Origin: Sporomusaceae bacterium
Lineage (GTDB): Bacteria; Bacillota; Negativicutes; DSM-13327
DNA length: 8,291 bases
Direction: 5' to 3'
Assembly: GCA_027492445.1 (NCBI GenBank)
Contig: JAPUES010000200.1
Coordinates: 1-8,291, forward strand
Shown here: in pieces, positions 6,275 through 8,291 of the stretch
Layout of the letters: the number at the start of each line of letters is the position of its first letter
How positions within the stretch are numbered: position 1 is the stretch's first letter
Notes under the pieces: model-generated
Told to the model about the DNA's origin: nothing
What the model saw: the letters and a program-made list of their open reading frames with translations, nothing else
Databases searched by the model: none
Program-made: the position numbers and the translations under genes

Positions 6275-6376
6275 CGCCTAGAACGCCTAGAAAAACGATT
6301 AATCCAGATAAGATCTAGCTTGCCATAAAAAAATAACGTCTAGATTTCTGCCTATAGCTGCCTAGAACGTCTAGAA
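6275..6376. repeat. Iteron-like cluster of 9-bp CTAG-centred repeats
   Basis: The consensus is (C/T)G(C/T)CTAGAA. Copies: CGCCTAGAA 6275-6283 and 6284-6292 (back to back), CGTCTAGAT 6337-6345, degenerate TGCCTATAG 6349-6357, TGCCTAGAA 6359-6367 and CGTCTAGAA 6368-6376 (back to back). A further CACCTAGAA lies at 6461-6469 inside the following terminator, and a half-match GATCTAGCT at 6312-6320. CTAG appears seven times in 190 nt, although it is usually uncommon in bacterial DNA. Direct orientation and 9-10-bp spacing put many copies on one face of the helix, as with replication iterons, integrase arm sites or operator arrays. Which of these it is cannot be told here. Confidence 0.65.
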
Positions 6377-6457
6377 GAATAATAAAATAGTAGAAAAGAA
6401 GAAGTTTTTTGTGGTAAGCTTTACCCCCTATCAACTATTCCTGTGGTGGAAAAAGAG

Positions 6458-6503
6458 AAACACCTAGAACCCCTATTATTGGGTTTTAGGTGTTTTTTTT
6501 TAT
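6458..6503 (+). terminator. Strong intrinsic terminator, possibly bidirectional
   Basis: Bases 6458-6472 pair with 6481-6495 (15 bp, one G-U) around an 8-nt loop, followed by a long T run on the + strand. On the - strand the hairpin is followed by CTCTTTTT, so it may also end the leftward repressor transcript, whose gene stops at 6541. No + strand gene precedes it closely, which leaves open a non-coding + transcript from the repeat region. Confidence 0.8.
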
Positions 6504-6540
6504 ATCAAAAGATAAGATTGAATGAGCGGGCTTATTTTAT

Positions 6541-7356
6541 TTAACGCTTTCCTAATAATTCTTCAATAATTTTCGATATAGGCATAGATGGTAAAAATTT
6601 TTTTTTGAATTCATCAAGAGAAAATTTACTATTGTGGTAAAGAGCGGTGTCTGTTTCATTTTTTTCTTCTGAACTATTATGAAACCAATTATTAATAAAT
6701 TCTTTTTTATGCAACTCAGATAAAGAAAGATAACTATCTATAAATTTCTCATAGCCAGAAAAAATATCGGAGAATACAACGGGTGAGCCAGTACCGCTTT
6801 TCAATTCATGATAATGTATGGGATCAAGCCGAGATATAGCAGCTTTTTGCATAATCAAATTTATCGGGTGAATCCCATTACTACCTTTATCCAGAGTATA
6901 ACCTAGATTTAAACGATCATTCAACAGACCTATTAATGTTAAAAACTCTAATTGTCCGTTGCTAGTTAATACTTTATTGAGCCATTGACCTTCGGCTTCT
7001 TCTAGAAATAAGAAATAAAATGTATGATGTTCTAATGGAAATATACCAAAAGAATATTTAAGAGTTCCATTAGAAATACCGTCAGCAGTAAGAAACTGAT
7101 AGTTTAAATTTCCTTCGGGATTATTGAGTAAAGAATGCGGTAAATCTGAACTACCTAATAAATAGTCGGTTGTGACGGTGAAAAAATCTGAAAGTAAAAC
7201 TAAAACATCTAAACTTGGTAGGCTATATCCACCTTCATATTTTCCGATTGCAGATTTTCCGGCTAAACCAATTGCGCTAGCAACTTCTTCCATTGTTAAA
7301 TTCTTTTCAATTCGTAAGGCTTTTAAACGCTTTGCGAATTTTTTTTTATTAAACAT
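6541..7356 (-). CDS. XRE-family (CI-like) repressor of a mobile element
   Basis: Probable master repressor that keeps the element silent by binding the operators between it and the divergent cro-like gene. Residues 6-66 form an XRE helix-turn-helix: FAKRLKALRIEKNLTMEEVASAIGLA, then SAIGKYEGGYSLPSLDVLVLLSDFF and the family ending TTDYLLG. The remaining 200 residues match no domain I can name. They are hydrophobic/aromatic around 101-150 and rich in Lys and Glu after 200. I see no Ala-Gly cleavage site or Ser/Lys pair in a LexA/S24 layout. Start: ATG at 7354-7356 (complement) has AGGAGG 7 nt upstream on the - strand; a longer frame from 7410 would run through an operator and lacks a ribosome site. 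Length 271 aa is longer than most CI proteins of Gram-positive phages. Confidence 0.85.
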   Translation of the reverse strand: MFNKKKFAKRLKALRIEKNLTMEEVASAIGLAGKSAIGKYEGGYSLPSLDVLVLLSDFFTVTTDYLLGSSDLPHSLLNNPEGNLNYQFLTADGISNGTLKYSFGIFPLEHHTFYFLFLEEAEGQWLNKVLTSNGQLEFLTLIGLLNDRLNLGYTLDKGSNGIHPINLIMQKAAISRLDPIHYHELKSGTGSPVVFSDIFSGYEKFIDSYLSLSELHKKEFINNWFHNSSEEKNETDTALYHNSKFSLDEFKKKFLPSMPISKIIEELLGKR

Positions 7357-7377
7357 AAAAAAACCTCCTAAAAACAC

Positions 7378-7406
7378 TTGCGTATCGTACCCCAATGGGG
7401 TACAAT
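7378..7406 (+). promoter_or_regulatory. Candidate rightward early promoter
   Basis: TTGCGT (7378-7383), 17-bp spacer, TACAAT (7401-7406). The -10 matches 5 of 6 and the -35 is weak. O1 occupies the spacer and the start of the -10. The transcript would begin near 7413 and run through O2 into the cro-like gene. I could not pick a clear leftward promoter for the repressor on the other strand. Confidence 0.45.
7387..7403. promoter_or_regulatory. Operator O1, perfect palindrome
   Basis: GTACCCCAATGGGGTAC is two perfect 8-bp half-sites around one A. It lies between the divergent repressor and cro-like genes and fills the spacer of the rightward promoter, so binding there should block it. The likely ligand is the XRE repressor or the Cro-like protein. 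Confidence 0.8.
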
Positions 7407-7422
7407 ACAAATAATATATTTA

Positions 7423-7439
7423 GTACCCTGTTGGGGTAC
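7423..7439. promoter_or_regulatory. Operator O2, imperfect copy of O1
   Basis: GTACCCTGTTGGGGTAC has one half-site identical to O1 and the other matching at 6 of 8 positions. Its centre lies 36 bp from that of O1. Two sites of unequal quality suit graded occupancy, as in lambda-like switches. Confidence 0.75.
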
Positions 7440-7470
7440 TGGTGAAAATCAAATAAAAAGGAGTAATGAC

Positions 7471-7695
7471 ATGAGGAAATACCTACATTCAGTAATGAAG
7501 AATCACAAACTTAGTTACCAAAAACTAGCTAATGCATTAGGTATGAGCAAATCAGGAATAGCACACATTGTGAAAGGAACCAGAAACCCAAGTTGGCAAA
7601 CCGCGCATAAAATTGCATCTTTTTTTGGAGTTCCAATAGAAGTGATATTTGAAGTTGAATTTAGTATACCAAAAAAAGGAGGAAAAGAACAGTGA
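7471..7695 (+). CDS. Small Cro-like XRE regulator
   Basis: A 74-aa protein that is almost entirely one helix-turn-helix domain: MKNHKLSYQKLANALGMS (residues 9-26), SGIAHIVKGTRNPSWQTAHK (28-47), IASFFGVPIEVIFE (48-61), then a short basic tail. SYQKLANALGMSKSGIAHIV is the classic recognition-helix layout. By position, divergent from the repressor and behind the shared operators, it is probably the Cro counterpart that turns the repressor down when the element is active. Start ATG 7471 is preceded by AAAAGGAG at 7-nt spacing; in-frame codons back to 7378 overlap the operators and are rejected. Its stop overlaps the next start by 4 bp, which implies translational coupling. Confidence 0.85.
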   Translation: MRKYLHSVMKNHKLSYQKLANALGMSKSGIAHIVKGTRNPSWQTAHKIASFFGVPIEVIFEVEFSIPKKGGKEQ

Positions 7696-7874
7696 GTCAG
7701 CATGCAAAAAAGCTATGGCGGGTAAAAGAACTTAGTGAAAAAAATGGTGGTCCCTTGCCAGTATCGGTTCAAGGAATCTATAAATTTATTAGTGAAGGCA
7801 AAATTAAGTCGGTAAAAATTGGAAGCATGGTATTTGTACCTGATAGTGTTGTGCAAAGTATCTTAAATTCATAA
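7692..7874 (+). CDS. AlpA/excisionase-type small HTH protein
   Basis: A 60-aa protein that fits the helix_turn_helix_17 (AlpA/Xis-like, MerR-fold) family: LWRVKELSEKNGGPLPVSVQ, then GIYKFISEGKIKSVKIGSMVFVP, where the conserved pattern is Y-x-x-I/L-x-x-G-K-I-x-x-x-x-I/V-G-x-x-x-x-I/V-P. Such proteins act as excision factors or early transcription activators in phages, ICEs and satellites; which role applies cannot be told. Start is GTG 7692, overlapping the previous stop as GTGA, with AAAGGAGG about 9 nt upstream. No in-frame ATG offers a better start. Confidence 0.75.
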   Translation: MSQHAKKLWRVKELSEKNGGPLPVSVQGIYKFISEGKIKSVKIGSMVFVPDSVVQSILNS

Positions 7875-7911
7875 TTTTTTTGTATGTTAAATTAATTAAG
7901 GGGGTGAAGGA

Positions 7912-8291
7912 ATGAGTTTAGTTCAAAAGATTAAGGAGATATTGCCGATTGCCGAAGGCTTTCGTAAGTACATTGGAGCTGAACTCACACAAAAAGGGGA
8001 TGAGTACTGGACATGTTGTCCTTTGCACCAAGAAAGTTCTCCCTCGTTTTCGCTCAATAATAAGAAAGGAAAATTTAACTGTTTTGGATGCCAAAAGAGC
8101 GGCGATGTTATAAATTTAATCGCAGAATATCAGGGAAAGACAAATGGTGAGGTTATAAAAATGTTATCTTCGGATTTTAACCTTACTGCATTCACTATAC
8201 CTACCAAACAAAATACAAAACCAAAGCGTGAGCATGTATATGCTGATGAAAACGGCAATCCGATAATGAAAAAAGAAATATATTACGATAA
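7912..8291 (+). CDS. CHC2 zinc-finger primase, N-terminal part (cut by window end)
   Basis: The first 126 codons of a DnaG-type primase that would make RNA primers for element replication. Cys36-Pro-Leu-His39, then Cys57-Phe-Gly-Cys60 followed by SGDVINLI, is the CHC2 zinc-binding domain (CxxH...CxxC), with PSFSLNNKKGKFNCFGC in between. After residue 100 the sequence EHVYADENGNPIMKKEIYY resembles the strand-rich segment that precedes the Toprim-like part in phage and ICE primase-helicase proteins; the catalytic part is beyond the window. Start ATG 7912 has GGGGGTG (7900-7906) 5 nt upstream. It lies 37 nt after the AlpA-like gene in the same rightward operon. A chromosomal dnaG is unlikely given the regulators upstream. 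Confidence 0.88.
   Translation, partial: MSLVQKIKEILPIAEGFRKYIGAELTQKGDEYWTCCPLHQESSPSFSLNNKKGKFNCFGCQKSGDVINLIAEYQGKTNGEVIKMLSSDFNLTAFTIPTKQNTKPKREHVYADENGNPIMKKEIYYD

Larger units (their letters stand above)
6018..6540. other. Gene-free stretch between tRNA operon and repressor
   Basis: No convincing protein gene on either strand. It contains a tandem 12-bp duplication (6024-6047), a cluster of CTAG-centred repeats (6275-6376), a short palindrome GGTAAGCTTTACC (6413-6425) and a terminator (6458-6503). A 60-codon frame from GTG 6136 to 6318 has no good ribosome site, and its last part is made of the repeats. This is the presumed left end of the mobile element, where integrase arm sites or an origin could lie. 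Confidence 0.55.
5966..8291. mobile_element. Left part of an integrated element (prophage, satellite or ICE) next to tRNA-Arg
   Basis: Genes right of the tRNA operon form a typical immunity/early module: repressor leftward; Cro-like, AlpA-like and primase rightward; paired operators between. Left of it everything is central metabolism. The junction next to a tRNA 3' end is the usual result of tyrosine-recombinase integration. The exact left boundary is not visible and may be inside tRNA-Arg or just after 6017. No integrase, capsid or conjugation gene is in view, so the element class stays open. Confidence 0.6.

Noticed and set aside
6136..6318. 60-codon + strand frame from GTG in the repeat region
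   Set aside because: GTG start without a well-placed ribosome site, no recognisable domain, and its C-terminal codons are the CTAG repeats; more likely non-coding.
6275..6376. CRISPR array
   Set aside because: Repeats are only 9 bp, with irregular 0-45-nt gaps and no spacers of uniform length.
7357..7410. Longer N-terminus for the XRE repressor
   Set aside because: It would translate through operator O1, and the AGGAGG site sits 7 nt before the ATG at 7356.
7172..7414. 80-codon + strand frame opposite the repressor N-terminus
   Set aside because: It is antisense to a well-supported HTH coding sequence and has no family match.
7378..7470. Longer N-terminus for the Cro-like protein
   Set aside because: These codons are the operator/promoter region; AAAAGGAG directs ATG 7471.

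Overview
The window looks like an AT-rich genome from an anaerobic or facultatively anaerobic Gram-positive-lineage bacterium, most likely a Negativicute (Pelosinus/Sporomusa/Veillonella-like). This is inferred from three things: a two-subunit class I [4Fe-4S] fumarase, a Bacillus-type di-haem succinate dehydrogenase/fumarate reductase in C-A-B order, and a malic enzyme beside them. Strong AGGAGG ribosome sites and a clear Firmicutes promoter style agree with it. Species cannot be told from the sequence.

Layout. (1) 1-5428 is a C4-dicarboxylate core, all on the + strand: the 3' end of a malic enzyme gene with a strong terminator, then fumA-fumB (own promoter), a 309-nt gap with repeats, then sdhC-sdhA-sdhB. 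Together these interconvert pyruvate/malate, malate/fumarate and fumarate/succinate. In a Negativicute they would form the reductive succinate (propionate) branch, with the membrane cytochrome b coupling fumarate reduction to the menaquinone pool. (2) 5429-5696 has no protein gene but holds a consensus promoter with a dyad in its spacer, three consecutive hairpins (a candidate small RNA), and a second consensus promoter. (3) 5697-6017 is a tRNA operon Pro(TGG)-Gly(TCC)-Arg(TCT) with a terminator. (4) 6018-6540 is a gene-free stretch with a perfect 12-bp tandem duplication, a cluster of CTAG-centred 9-bp repeats and a strong terminator. (5) 6541-8291 is the early control region of a mobile element: a leftward XRE repressor, two palindromic operators, then rightward a Cro-like regulator, an AlpA/excisionase-type HTH protein and a CHC2 zinc-finger primase cut by the window end.

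The junction between housekeeping genes and mobile-element genes falls just after tRNA-Arg, a usual site for tyrosine-recombinase integration. No integrase lies between the tRNA and the repressor, so it must be elsewhere (probably the far end) or absent. Repressor/Cro/AlpA/primase order recalls phage early regions and phage-inducible chromosomal islands, and the repressor shows no obvious LexA/S24 self-cleavage domain. The least explained parts are the candidate small RNA after sdhB and the CTAG repeat cluster at the element's edge.
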